This document shows, one piece after another, positions 31,243 to 40,181 of a DNA stretch of 64,000 bases. How positions within the stretch are numbered: position 1 is the stretch's first letter; every line of letters begins with the position of its first letter. The notes under the pieces were generated by a model, which was not told where the DNA came from, did no database searches, and was given only the letters and a program-made list of their open reading frames with translations. This stretch comes from Nannochloropsis salina CCMP1776 (lineage: Eukaryota > Sar > Eustigmatophyceae > Eustigmatales > Monodopsidaceae): NCBI GenBank assembly GCA_004565275.1, contig SDOX01000122.1, positions 756,642 to 820,641 on the forward strand, in the 5' to 3' direction. Both the position numbers and the translations under genes were made by a program.

Positions 31243-34200
31243 ATGGGAACGCCGGAGCATGATGGCATTATCATCCCCATTCGAGGTTCACAGCGTGCAG
31301 AATGCGTACATCTGCTGGCCGAAGATTTGCCCGATGTGAGTGACTCCGCGGAGTTCGACGCCATTCTCCAGATCTTACAGGCCGAGTTCGCCTTACCAGA
31401 CGTGTGGGCGGATGTGGCCGAGGCCTACTACTGCAAGGGGCGATCTGACCTCTTCCGACAAGTGCTGCATTTGCTTCGGGATGGTTTGAAGGAAGCGGGG
31501 GTACAAGAGGAAATGGAGGGGAATACGGAGGCTCAGAAAAGGGAGTTCCGAAGAGGGCTTGTACGCGTCTACAATATGCTAGGGGCACTGGCGACACAGG
31601 AGGCGATCAAATTCAAGCGTGCGGAGGACGAAGAGCGGCGGATGGAAATGTGGGACGTAGCCAAGCACAATCTTGACGTGGCGGACACGGTGATACAATA
31701 CGCCGAGCCTACGCTTCTGAATAAAGGTTGGATGGCCATGAATTTGAGCGCGGGGAGCACCTGGAAGCACGCCAAGTACCTGTTCAACAACGCCATCACC
31801 GAGGCGAATAATCGAGGCGGGCAGAATCTGATGGCCATGCTTGGTCTCGCCATCCATGCTTTTCACGTAAACACGCCTGCCGAACTCAGGCGGGCGCGGA
31901 AGCTCTTGGGCGAGGTGATCCGCCGCCATCCCCAGTGCCCCGCGGAAGTACGCGTGGGCTTCGGTCTCTGCTGCTACCGGCTGGGAGAGGTTGACCGAGC
32001 TAAGGCTGCCTTCAAGCGTGCGCTTGCCTTGAGTCGGGGCAATCGCTTCGCCATGCTGGCCCTGGCCCGGGCGGAGCTCGCCGACGCGGCGCCGGACGAG
32101 TACTTGGACACTCTGGATCGCGTGGTGAGGATGCAGACGGCCGCCTACGTGCAGGACGAGAGGGATCCCCTAGCCCTTGTCAGCCTGGCCACCTACTACC
32201 TTCATAAGTGGTTCCCGGTGGAGGCGCAAGCCGTGCGGGTGGTGGAGGGCAGCGAGAAGGTGGAGTTGGAGGCCGCCAGGGGGGCGGGGGATCGACCCCA
32301 TCGCTTGGAGCGGGGCGACCTGATACGCATCGGGCCTGTCTTTACCTGCCGGGTGTTGGACGTGGTGGACGTAGGGGGGAAAGGGGCAGAGGGCAGGACA
32401 AGCTTGACTTTGGATCGCGCCTTCCACGGGCGGGGCCTGGCCGCCGAGGCCGTCCAGGAGGACGGGCATGCGCCCCACTTCCCGACCTTGTCGATCTACC
32501 GCAAGGATTTCAGGCAGGCCATGGCCCTAATCGACCGCGCGCTTGCCCGCCCGGAAGACCTTGCGCCTGCGGAGTTACGGGCTGAGGCCATCTTTGTAAA
32601 GGCGCAAGTGGTTCATCAACTCGATGATTTCGAGTCTGCGCTGATCTACTACCGGGATGCCTGTGAGCTCTGCCCTTCTCTAGCCCCCGCCCAGTACGGC
32701 CACGCGCAAATGCTGGCAGCACAGAGCCGCACCCTGGCGCTGAAAGACAGGAAGGAGGAGGCAGTGGCCCGCCTCGGGGAGGCGGTGGCGGCCCTGAACC
32801 GCGTCCTCGACATGGTGCCCCACGACCCAGACACGCTCACTCTGCTGGGCCTGCTGCTTGCCGAGCAGCACCAGCTCGCCGCCGATAAGCACGAGGCCCT
32901 CGACAAGCTGCGGCGAGCTGTGGAATTGCGCCCGGACGTGAAGGAGACGTGGGTGGCGCTTGGCCAGGTGCATCAACGGGCCCCCGGTGCCGACCCCAAG
33001 GAGGCTCTCCGCTGCTTGTTGGAGGCGGAACGGCTGATCCTCCAGCGACAGGAGGCCGTCCCTGCCCCTTTGTTGAGCAACGTGGGCGCCCTCCTCCACG
33101 TGAAGGGAGAGCAAGGTGCGGCCCGCGAGTACTACCGACGGGCGCTGGAGGCCTACGCTAGCACCGGGGGCTCCGGTTTGGGGGAGCTGGAGGCGCAATA
33201 TTTGCCCTCGGAGCAGCCCATTCAGCACCCGAGGAACGCTGTCTTCTGGCGCTGGGAAGACGTGCCGGGCATGACCGTGCGTCTGGAAGAAGGTTCAAGG
33301 GCGGCGGCTGTGGTGGGGAGCGGTCCCGAGGGACTGACGGGCCTGCAGCCTGGCGACCACGTTCGATTCGCGCTGGGACCGGGCCCGCGGGAGGCATTTG
33401 TTTCGGTGGTGGTAGATGAGAAGGCGGAGGGCGATATGATGGGCGGGGCCAGCGGGGATCTGTGTCTGAAGCACACCTTCTTCCTTGCCACCCCGCCCGA
33501 CCCGGTGCCCGTGGCTGTCAAGCGGACTCGGGGGCTGCTGCGGCATGAGACCCTGACCACCGTGTTCAACCTGGCCATGATCCACCAGGACATGGGCGAG
33601 TTGGCGGCGGCCGAGGAGCTGCTTCTGGCCATCACGAAGCAGTACCCCTCCCACGTGTCCGCGCACATCAAGTTGGGGATCCTCGCGCACGGGCAAGGTC
33701 ACAAGAAACAGGCGGGCTCCTGGCTCGGGAGGGCCCGGCAGCTGGCGCCTCAGGACAAGGAGGTGGCGGCGGTGTGCGGTAAGGTCGAGCAGGACGCGGG
33801 CCATCGCGACCAGGCCCAACGCTTGTTTGAGCCGTTAAACAAGGAGGGCGACCCCTACGCCATGGTGGCGCTGGGCAATCTGTATTTCATGAACTCGGTC
33901 ACTGTGCCAGACAAGGCACACCACATGGGCCACGCCCGCGTCTACCACACCAAGGTGCTCAAGAAGGACGCACGGAACCTGTACGCGGCCCACGGCCTGG
34001 GCTTGGTCCTGGCGGAGGAGTTTGGAAAAGTGGAAGACGCGCGCGTAGTGCTGCAGGCGGTGAGGGAGCGCTCCGGGGACAAACCGGACGAGATTTTGAT
34101 CAACATTGCTCACCTGTTCGTGGCACAGAAACAACGCAATGCAGCGATCCATTGCTACGAATCCTTCCTGAAGAAGCACCGGTTGTCAACCGACGGGTTG

Positions 34201-35421
34201 CATGTCCGAGTCCTGGAATACGTCAGCCACGCGCACTTTCTGGAACGATCTTGGGAGAAAGCTCTCCGTGCGATCCTCAAGGCCCTCCACGTGGAACCGG
34301 GCAAGCCTGCGCTTGCTTTCAACGTGGGCTTGATCCTGGATGCCTCGGTTTCGGAGTCCTTCAAACGAAGCAACGCGCAGCGGACGACGTCTGTCAGCGA
34401 GTCCCGATCGGCCGAGCGAGACTTGTCTGTCGCGATCAGCGTCCTCTCCCGCCCGGAACTCGCGCAGGCTTACCCCAAGGTGAAACGGAAGGTTGATTAC
34501 ATGAAGGCCAATCTACAACTTGCTCGCCAATACGTCCAAGCGGAGGAGAAACGCTTCCGTGAGGACGAGGAGTCCAGGACGCGGCAGGCGGCCCTGGTGG
34601 CGGCGGAGATGCGGAGGCGGGAGGAGGTCAAACGGGCCGAGGAGGAGGAGAGGGGGCGGGAAAAGGCGGCGGCGCGACAAGCTGCCTTGGAGAGGGACGA
34701 AGAACTGCGGCGTCTGACCCTGCAGTGGGCACAGGAGCCAAGGGAGGCACCGCGGGTGAGCAAGAAAGAGCTGGCACGCAAGGCGGGGGAGATTCTGTCG
34801 GAGGGGGAGGAGGAGGGGGAGGGGGCCGAGTTCGCGGAGCCAGAAATGGAGGGTTTGGGCCCGGACAGACAGGTCAGGCTGGCGAGTAGTAGCGAGGAGA
34901 GTAGCAACGACAGCTCCGACGATGAGGACTATGGGATGCGGGGCGTCGAACCCGGCCAGGGCCAAGGAGGAAGTGAGGAGGCGGGCGGGAAGGGGGTGCT
35001 TGGGCCGGAGGGGAAGGGGGAAGGTGGGAAGGGAGAGGGGGGCGGGCAGGAGACGGGGGACGCTCGCAAGCGGAAGGGAGAGGGAGGGGAGCCTGTCAGT
35101 CCGAAGAAGCGGCGTGTGCAACGGACACGGGCGAGCGAGGACTCGGGGTCGGACGAGGACGAGGAGCTCTTTGGAGGCAGGGAGAGCGCCCCCTCGATGC
35201 CGACCACCCAAGTCCCGCCCCCACCCTTGTCGCCCCCGGGAGATGCTGCCAGCTCGCCGGCGGTCCCTGCTGGAAGGACTCTTGCGGAGGCGGAGGCCGC
35301 GCCCCTCCCCCCTGCGGGGAGTGTGCCGAGTGGGGCCAGCGAGGCCTCGCCGACGGCCCGTTCCTCGGGCCGTCGGAGGGTCATGGCGGACGAAGAGGAG
35401 GAGGAGGAGGAGTCTGCCTGA
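31243..35421 (+). CDS. CTR9: CTR9, TPR scaffold of the PAF1 complex
   Basis: One intronless frame, 1392 residues. CTR9 is the TPR scaffold of the PAF1 complex, which travels with RNA polymerase II and promotes H2B ubiquitylation and H3K4/K36 methylation. The TPR array runs from about residue 40 to 1080. Strong family blocks include TLLNKGWMAMNLSAG-like repeats, TTVFNLAMIHQDMGELAAAEEL, MVALGNLYF, NLYAAHGLGLVLAEEFGKVEDA and INIAHLFVAQKQRNAAIHCYE. A Glu/Arg-rich coiled coil follows (about 1085-1180), then an acidic, Ser-rich tail, as in animals. Two segments (about 326-420 and 659-759) break the TPR pattern and look beta-rich; they are not in animal or yeast CTR9. Family call is firm; the insertion call is from reading. 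Confidence 0.93.
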   Translation: MGTPEHDGIIIPIRGSQRAECVHLLAEDLPDVSDSAEFDAILQILQAEFALPDVWADVAEAYYCKGRSDLFRQVLHLLRDGLKEAGVQEEMEGNTEAQKREFRRGLVRVYNMLGALATQEAIKFKRAEDEERRMEMWDVAKHNLDVADTVIQYAEPTLLNKGWMAMNLSAGSTWKHAKYLFNNAITEANNRGGQNLMAMLGLAIHAFHVNTPAELRRARKLLGEVIRRHPQCPAEVRVGFGLCCYRLGEVDRAKAAFKRALALSRGNRFAMLALARAELADAAPDEYLDTLDRVVRMQTAAYVQDERDPLALVSLATYYLHKWFPVEAQAVRVVEGSEKVELEAARGAGDRPHRLERGDLIRIGPVFTCRVLDVVDVGGKGAEGRTSLTLDRAFHGRGLAAEAVQEDGHAPHFPTLSIYRKDFRQAMALIDRALARPEDLAPAELRAEAIFVKAQVVHQLDDFESALIYYRDACELCPSLAPAQYGHAQMLAAQSRTLALKDRKEEAVARLGEAVAALNRVLDMVPHDPDTLTLLGLLLAEQHQLAADKHEALDKLRRAVELRPDVKETWVALGQVHQRAPGADPKEALRCLLEAERLILQRQEAVPAPLLSNVGALLHVKGEQGAAREYYRRALEAYASTGGSGLGELEAQYLPSEQPIQHPRNAVFWRWEDVPGMTVRLEEGSRAAAVVGSGPEGLTGLQPGDHVRFALGPGPREAFVSVVVDEKAEGDMMGGASGDLCLKHTFFLATPPDPVPVAVKRTRGLLRHETLTTVFNLAMIHQDMGELAAAEELLLAITKQYPSHVSAHIKLGILAHGQGHKKQAGSWLGRARQLAPQDKEVAAVCGKVEQDAGHRDQAQRLFEPLNKEGDPYAMVALGNLYFMNSVTVPDKAHHMGHARVYHTKVLKKDARNLYAAHGLGLVLAEEFGKVEDARVVLQAVRERSGDKPDEILINIAHLFVAQKQRNAAIHCYESFLKKHRLSTDGLHVRVLEYVSHAHFLERSWEKALRAILKALHVEPGKPALAFNVGLILDASVSESFKRSNAQRTTSVSESRSAERDLSVAISVLSRPELAQAYPKVKRKVDYMKANLQLARQYVQAEEKRFREDEESRTRQAALVAAEMRRREEVKRAEEEERGREKAAARQAALERDEELRRLTLQWAQEPREAPRVSKKELARKAGEILSEGEEEGEGAEFAEPEMEGLGPDRQVRLASSSEESSNDSSDDEDYGMRGVEPGQGQGGSEEAGGKGVLGPEGKGEGGKGEGGGQETGDARKRKGEGGEPVSPKKRRVQRTRASEDSGSDEDEELFGGRESAPSMPTTQVPPPPLSPPGDAASSPAVPAGRTLAEAEAAPLPPAGSVPSGASEASPTARSSGRRRVMADEEEEEEESA

Positions 35422-35552
35422 GTGTCTGAGGGGGATCCGATGGTGGAGCCCGAGAGAGATGAAAGTAAATTGGAAAGAAATAACGATCTGAAGACCGACG
35501 TGGGAGCGCGCGGCCTGCGCCCACCCTCCAAAGACAGGTGCCTCCGGCGAGG

Positions 35553-36770
35553 TCAGCTTCGGGGCTTCTTCATTTCGACAGCAAGTTTGTACATGTCCGA
35601 CTTTGCGAGTCTGGCCTCCTTCCCCAGGGCCTTGCTGACCGCCTTGGCCGCTTCGGACGCGGACATGCCGTCCTCCTCCAGGCAGGCCCAGAGCATCGCC
35701 CGCACGGCGATGCTCACTTCTTCCTGGGAGCGCGCGACACGCGGCCGAGGCCCCAGGACCAAGGTGAACTCCCCCCGGAGAGGTGCGAAAGCGCCCGCCT
35801 CCACGGATACCCCTTGCTCGTCCTTGCCTCCGAAATGGGCCAAGGCCTCCGTCAGGGTGCCGCGGTAGAGGTCTTCGTGGAGCTTGGTCAGCTCGCGGGC
35901 GACTAGGACAAGGCGCCCACCCCCCGTCTCGTCCGCCTCCCTCAATTCCGTCAATGTCCGGAGGATGCGGTTCGGTGATTCGTACAGGATGCAAGGCCGT
36001 TCCTCCCTTGCCGCTTTGGCCACTTCTGCTTGACGAACTTTCCCGCTTCTCGAGGGGAGAAAGCCGATGAATGTGAACTCAGTGGAGGGGAAGCCCGCAA
36101 TACTTATCGCCGCCACAGCCGCACAAGCCCCCGGGACGGGGACAAGAGGAACGCCTGCAGTCCAACAGGCTGCCGCTAGCTCACTTCCTGGGTCGGAGAC
36201 TCCTGGAGTCCCCGCGTCAGAAACCACGGCGATGGAAAGCCTCTCCTCTTGAGCCCGCCTGATCAGGTCGGGCACGCGGCTTTGTATGTTATGTTGATGG
36301 TGGCTTACCTGAGGCTTCTTTCCCAAACCAAGCGCTTTGAGCAAGAGCCCTGTGGTCCGTGTGTCTTCAGAAGCAATCAAATCAACACCTCGCAGCACGT
36401 CGAGTGCCCGCAAGGTTATGTCTCCTAGGTTGCCCAGCGGAGTGGATACAAAATATATGGTTCCTGGCATGATTTTATTTGGAACTCGTCGAGGCATATC
36501 ATCTTCGGTACGATCAGTCGAGCTCGTACTATATCGAGACGTGCTGGTGCAAGGAGCTCTTGCTCCGACACTATAGCATTTTCTTGACAAGACTGCTCGC
36601 ACGTGGGGCACCACCCTTCTGGGCGAAACAAAGGCACGGAGCCGATGGTTACGAACCGTTGAAGCAATGTGTGCCACCTTTATACAACCTTCTACGTGAT
36701 CAGTAGTGGCGCAGTGGGCGGCGAGGAGAAGGAGAATAGAAAGAAAGGAAAGGGAAGGTTTTTTCCTCAT
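35553..36770 (-). CDS. rsmI: rRNA (cytidine-2'-O)-methyltransferase RsmI, probably plastid
   Basis: Single exon, 405 residues from the ATG at 36770; the frame is open to an earlier ATG at 36866. RsmI 2'-O-methylates C1402 of bacterial-type 16S rRNA in the decoding site. Blocks: IYFVSTPLGNLGDITLRAL, DLIASEDTRTTGLLL, VVSDAGTPGVSDPGSELA, VPVPGACAAVAAI, FIGFLPSRSGKVRQAE and YESPNRILRTL, all standard for the SAM-binding TP-methylase fold. The chosen start gives a signal peptide (RKKPSLSFLSILLLLAAHC), then about 70 basic Ser/Arg-rich residues, so a plastid ribosome target is likely; a mitochondrial target is possible. Its stop lies 131 bp from the convergent CTR9 stop. Enzyme family firm; compartment inferred. 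Confidence 0.9.
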   Translation of the reverse strand: MRKKPSLSFLSILLLLAAHCATTDHVEGCIKVAHIASTVRNHRLRAFVSPRRVVPHVRAVLSRKCYSVGARAPCTSTSRYSTSSTDRTEDDMPRRVPNKIMPGTIYFVSTPLGNLGDITLRALDVLRGVDLIASEDTRTTGLLLKALGLGKKPQVSHHQHNIQSRVPDLIRRAQEERLSIAVVSDAGTPGVSDPGSELAAACWTAGVPLVPVPGACAAVAAISIAGFPSTEFTFIGFLPSRSGKVRQAEVAKAAREERPCILYESPNRILRTLTELREADETGGGRLVLVARELTKLHEDLYRGTLTEALAHFGGKDEQGVSVEAGAFAPLRGEFTLVLGPRPRVARSQEEVSIAVRAMLWACLEEDGMSASEAAKAVSKALGKEARLAKSDMYKLAVEMKKPRS

Positions 36771-36873
36771 ACAGGTAATGGCCCTGTAAGATGGATGTGG
36801 AAGTGCCATAAGGACACACGACTGAATAATCTTACCACAATATCCTACTTTGCTCAATGATATCATATATTTA

Positions 36874-37065
36874 TTATCGATTCATCGCATGATTGGCTTG
36901 GTTTGTTACCGTGACCTTGCCAGACCTCTGAACATCGCCTCGCCATGTCCAAGTTGCACCGTCGACGTGGACGGATCGGAACGAGTAGCGCTGGCACAAG
37001 GCGCCTAGACACAGGCCGAAGACAACAAAGGAGATGAAAAACCACCACGCAAAATCAACAACCAT
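36874..37065 (-). CDS. Possible small single-pass membrane protein
   Basis: A 63-residue frame with a clear transmembrane helix (about residues 5-25, WWFFISFVVFGLCLGALCQR) followed by a basic then polar tail. Codon choice in the helix is GC-rich like neighbouring genes, which is why I list it. It lies between the uS17 stop and the RsmI start, on the same strand as both. It could instead be an exon of something larger or chance. No family recognised. Confidence 0.3.
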   Translation of the reverse strand: MVVDFAWWFFISFVVFGLCLGALCQRYSFRSVHVDGATWTWRGDVQRSGKVTVTNQANHAMNR

Positions 37066-37198
37066 CGAGAAAGAGGTACAAGCTTCATTATTGATTTTGT
37101 TATATCGAAGAACGGTGGCAAGCAAGCCTGTTACAAATATATAGGCACTCCTCTCTTGCTAGTCTATAAGTCGTCCGCAGTTCCCAGCCTGAAACCTT

Positions 37199-37940
37199 TC
37201 ATATCGTCAACTTTGGGTTCCTACGAATCACCTCGTGCAAGACAAATCGCTTTCTCTTGCTCAACGGCCGCGAGGGCTTGATGCGCACCGTGTCACCCAT
37301 CCCACACTCATTCTCCTCGTCATGAGCCATGATTTTTTTAATTGCCTTCTTCCGTACCATATACGGCAAATAAAGTTTGAGCCGTGACACCTGCATAAAG
37401 ACGGGTTGTAACACAAAGAAAAAGAACGATAAGCCAAGTTTGAGCGCGATGGGTACAGTAGCTATCAGGTCTTCTCAACTCAACTCCCAAGTCCTTTCTC
37501 CGCCACCCATGGCCTGCTCCTTCTCCTCCGACAATCTCCCTTACCTTGACAACTATCGACTTATCCATCTTGTCCGAGATAACCACACCCACCAAGGAGT
37601 TACGGGGAGGCTTGGGATTTTCCAGCACTTCATCTTCCCCTTGAATACTTTCTGCAAGGACGTCGAGATCGGCGGCAGGGCTCTCTCGGGGGGTGGAAAA
37701 CCCTCTTGAGGAGGCCATCAAGGGACTGCCATGCTGGTGGTGATGTCGCAATGAAGCTCGATTACAATCGGAGAAAACGAGGGAACTGCTTCCGTCAAAG
37801 GTGGACACAAAGGCGGCGAGGCTTCTGCTGGTGCAAGTGAGGGTGCGGCATGGAGGAAAGCTAATAGCATCAGGCTTGGTTGTAAATTTGACCGCATTGC
37901 CGACCCAACGACGGAGCCCTAGGCCGGCGCGTCCAAGCAT
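37199..37940 (-). CDS. Ribosomal protein uS17, organelle type
   Basis: Two exons, 37940-37545 and 37390-37199, phase 0, 195 residues. uS17 binds 16S-type rRNA in the small subunit. The core begins with [19 protein letters not shown], matches the family's VVxDKMxKTxxVxV start, continues in exon 2 with a basic strand region, [16 protein letters not shown] and [15 protein letters not shown]. About 115 residues precede the core: basic, Ser/Arg-rich, beginning [19 protein letters not shown], an amphipathic mitochondrial presequence pattern. There is no signal peptide, so mitochondrial rather than plastid location is preferred. Divergent from the DUF4336 gene by 223 bp. Confidence 0.87.
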
Positions 37941-38163
37941 GGTAAATGCCTGTGATGTATACCAATTTGTTTGATGGAGAAATGTTCATTTAATTAAGCA
38001 GAGCCTGTGTCCATGACCAGCCTCCCCCCTCGCCATCCCTGAGCAAGACCAACTATCGCCCAGTCGCCCCCTTGATATGTTTGTTAATCCCTCTCCCACA
38101 TGCTTTTAAGAAAAACACGTCACTCTTCTTTTTCCTTTCTCCTCCGATCACGAAGCACACCAC

Positions 38164-39618
38164 ATGCGTAAGCCACCAAGATATTGCCCTCATGTCCGCG
38201 CCGCAGTTTCTGCTTTTGTATTGCTCCTATTTCTCAGTCCCTTGATCTCTGCCTACAAGCCTTCAACCGGAACAAAAGCTACAATAGATCCTGCTACAAG
38301 AGCACCGTCCAGAAATAGGGCGACCCCAACCACATCCGTCCGAGACAGCAAACCCAACCCACTGGCAACACTTTTTGAAGTATACACTCGCGGCAGTGGT
38401 GACAATGCGGGCGTCGCTTCCGATAGTCCTGAGGAGATCCGCCTGCGGAAAGAGAGGCAATACACGCTGATCACAGGGCTCCCACTGAAGCCTTATTTTG
38501 AAAGGCGAACCGTCCGAAGACAAATCGCCAAGGATATTTGGACCTTTGAGCAGCCCCAAGGTTTCTTCAACGTGACCACTCCTATCCGCATGACGGTAAT
38601 CCGGCTTTCCGATGGTCGGCTGTGGGTGCACGCACCCGTCGCTGCAACAGCCGAGTGTCGGCGGCTGGTGGACGAGCTTGGCGGTCAAGTTGCCTATATT
38701 GTCCTACCTACCACTGCCTTTGAGCACAAAGTCTTTGTGGGCGGGTTTGCGCGGGCATACCCTGCGGCCAAAGTGTACGCGTGTCCAGGACAGTGGTCAT
38801 GGCCGATCAACCTTCCCCCTCCTTTCCGCGTCGACGCCTACCTGACAGACCCTCGAGCCAGCAGCGACGGGAACAAGGGTAAAGGCGGCGGAACCGCCCA
38901 GATCCCCTGGGCAAATGAGATCGAGCACATGGTATTCGAACCGCCCTGCATCGGGATTGGCCCCGCCAACGAGGTCGTCTTCCTCCACAAGGCTTCACGG
39001 ACCCTGCTGGTCACGGACCTGGTCGTCTACATCGACGGAGACTCCCCATCCCCCGTGGTGGAGGTGCCCGACCTCCTCAAAGCCTCCTGGGATGACCCGG
39101 ACGCGGTCCCCCCAGGCGCCCCGCTTCCCCCTGACACCCCGGCGAACCGGCGCAAAGGCTGGGCGCGCATGGCCCTCCAGATCCTCTTCCTCGGGCCCAC
39201 GCGGTTCTCCACCTTCAAGCTTGTCCAGCGTCGCCTGCTGGTCTCCCCAGTGATCGAAACCTTCGTCTACTCCAAAATTCCAGACGCGTTGGTGGACTTT
39301 GTGGATCGGATCGCGACGACCTGGGACTTCACCACTGTCCTGCCCGCCCACTTCAACGCCCCGGCCCCCGGCTCCCCCACCGCCCTCCAGGACGCCTTCG
39401 CCTTTGCTTATAGACTCACGGGGCGGAGGCCGTCCCCGGCGCGACGAATGGCGGGGGGAAGGGAGGGGAGAGGCTCGAACCCGTTCCTGGCGCTGTGGGA
39501 TAAAGTGATGGAGGGAGCCCGTGAAGGGAAAAGGACGGAAGAATACCCGGAGGATGACACGGCTGTGCTACGGTTCGTGAACGGCTTCATTTTGAAAGCA
39601 GGCATCGCGAATAAGTAG
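38164..39618 (+). CDS. DUF4336 protein (metallo-beta-lactamase-like fold)
   Basis: Single exon, 484 residues. DUF4336 proteins occur in cyanobacteria, plants and algae and are remotely like metallo-hydrolases; their reaction is unknown. Family-like features: IAKDIWTFEQPQGFFNV, RMTVIRLSDGRLWVHAPVA, then LGGQVAYIVLPTTAFEHKVFVGGFARAYPAAKVYACPGQWSW, followed by the later VFLHKASRTLLVTDLVV strand. His and Asp residues are sparser than in true metallo-beta-lactamases. The leader has a hydrophobic helix (about residues 12-30, ending LISAYK) followed by a basic Ser/Thr-rich stretch, suggesting ER/plastid import, though the residue after the cut would be Tyr rather than Phe. Confidence 0.78.
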   Translation: MRKPPRYCPHVRAAVSAFVLLLFLSPLISAYKPSTGTKATIDPATRAPSRNRATPTTSVRDSKPNPLATLFEVYTRGSGDNAGVASDSPEEIRLRKERQYTLITGLPLKPYFERRTVRRQIAKDIWTFEQPQGFFNVTTPIRMTVIRLSDGRLWVHAPVAATAECRRLVDELGGQVAYIVLPTTAFEHKVFVGGFARAYPAAKVYACPGQWSWPINLPPPFRVDAYLTDPRASSDGNKGKGGGTAQIPWANEIEHMVFEPPCIGIGPANEVVFLHKASRTLLVTDLVVYIDGDSPSPVVEVPDLLKASWDDPDAVPPGAPLPPDTPANRRKGWARMALQILFLGPTRFSTFKLVQRRLLVSPVIETFVYSKIPDALVDFVDRIATTWDFTTVLPAHFNAPAPGSPTALQDAFAFAYRLTGRRPSPARRMAGGREGRGSNPFLALWDKVMEGAREGKRTEEYPEDDTAVLRFVNGFILKAGIANK

Positions 39619-40181
39619 AGCCGCGCCATCCACAGGCGAGGGAGGAATTCAGATCGTACAGGTGTCTTGAAAGAAGACAAGAAAAGAGAGAATCGACGAG
39701 CGAGAGACATTGTTTCTCTGTCACCAAAACTTAGTGTGTTCTTTTTCCAAATGGAGGCGACTGTACACCCTCTCAATTTCTCTTCTTCATTTGACACTTT
39801 TCGATCTTCTCGTCCTGAACCTCCCTCAGATCGTAAGTATCTGAGAGGGAGGGAGGCACCAACCGCTTCGACACACGCGTGTGCCATGCACTCCGAGGTC
39901 GTCGCAAGGCCTCTCAGCACCTTCGTGGCCCTCAAAATCCCTACGACCGGGTCCACCATGTGCATCCCTTGGGCCCATGTGCGCCACCCTACCTCCACGG
40001 CCCCGCTCCCCCCGCCTGCCCTACAAACTCTGTGTCCCCAGTGCCACATCCGCGCCGGCCACGCCCTCCTAGCGGCATTCTACGCACTCGCAACCGCGCA
40101 CAGCCCCGTCTCGTCCCTTAGACCCTCCCCGCCGTCCATCGCCATCCCTCACTCTTGTACCCTCCCTCCGCGCCCTCACCC
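39619..40181. other. Intergenic between convergent genes
   Basis: Contains overlapping open frames on both strands (172 and 213 codons). Neither has a family match I recognise and each is partly the mirror of the other, so I do not call a gene. Most likely two 3' regions. Confidence 0.5.
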
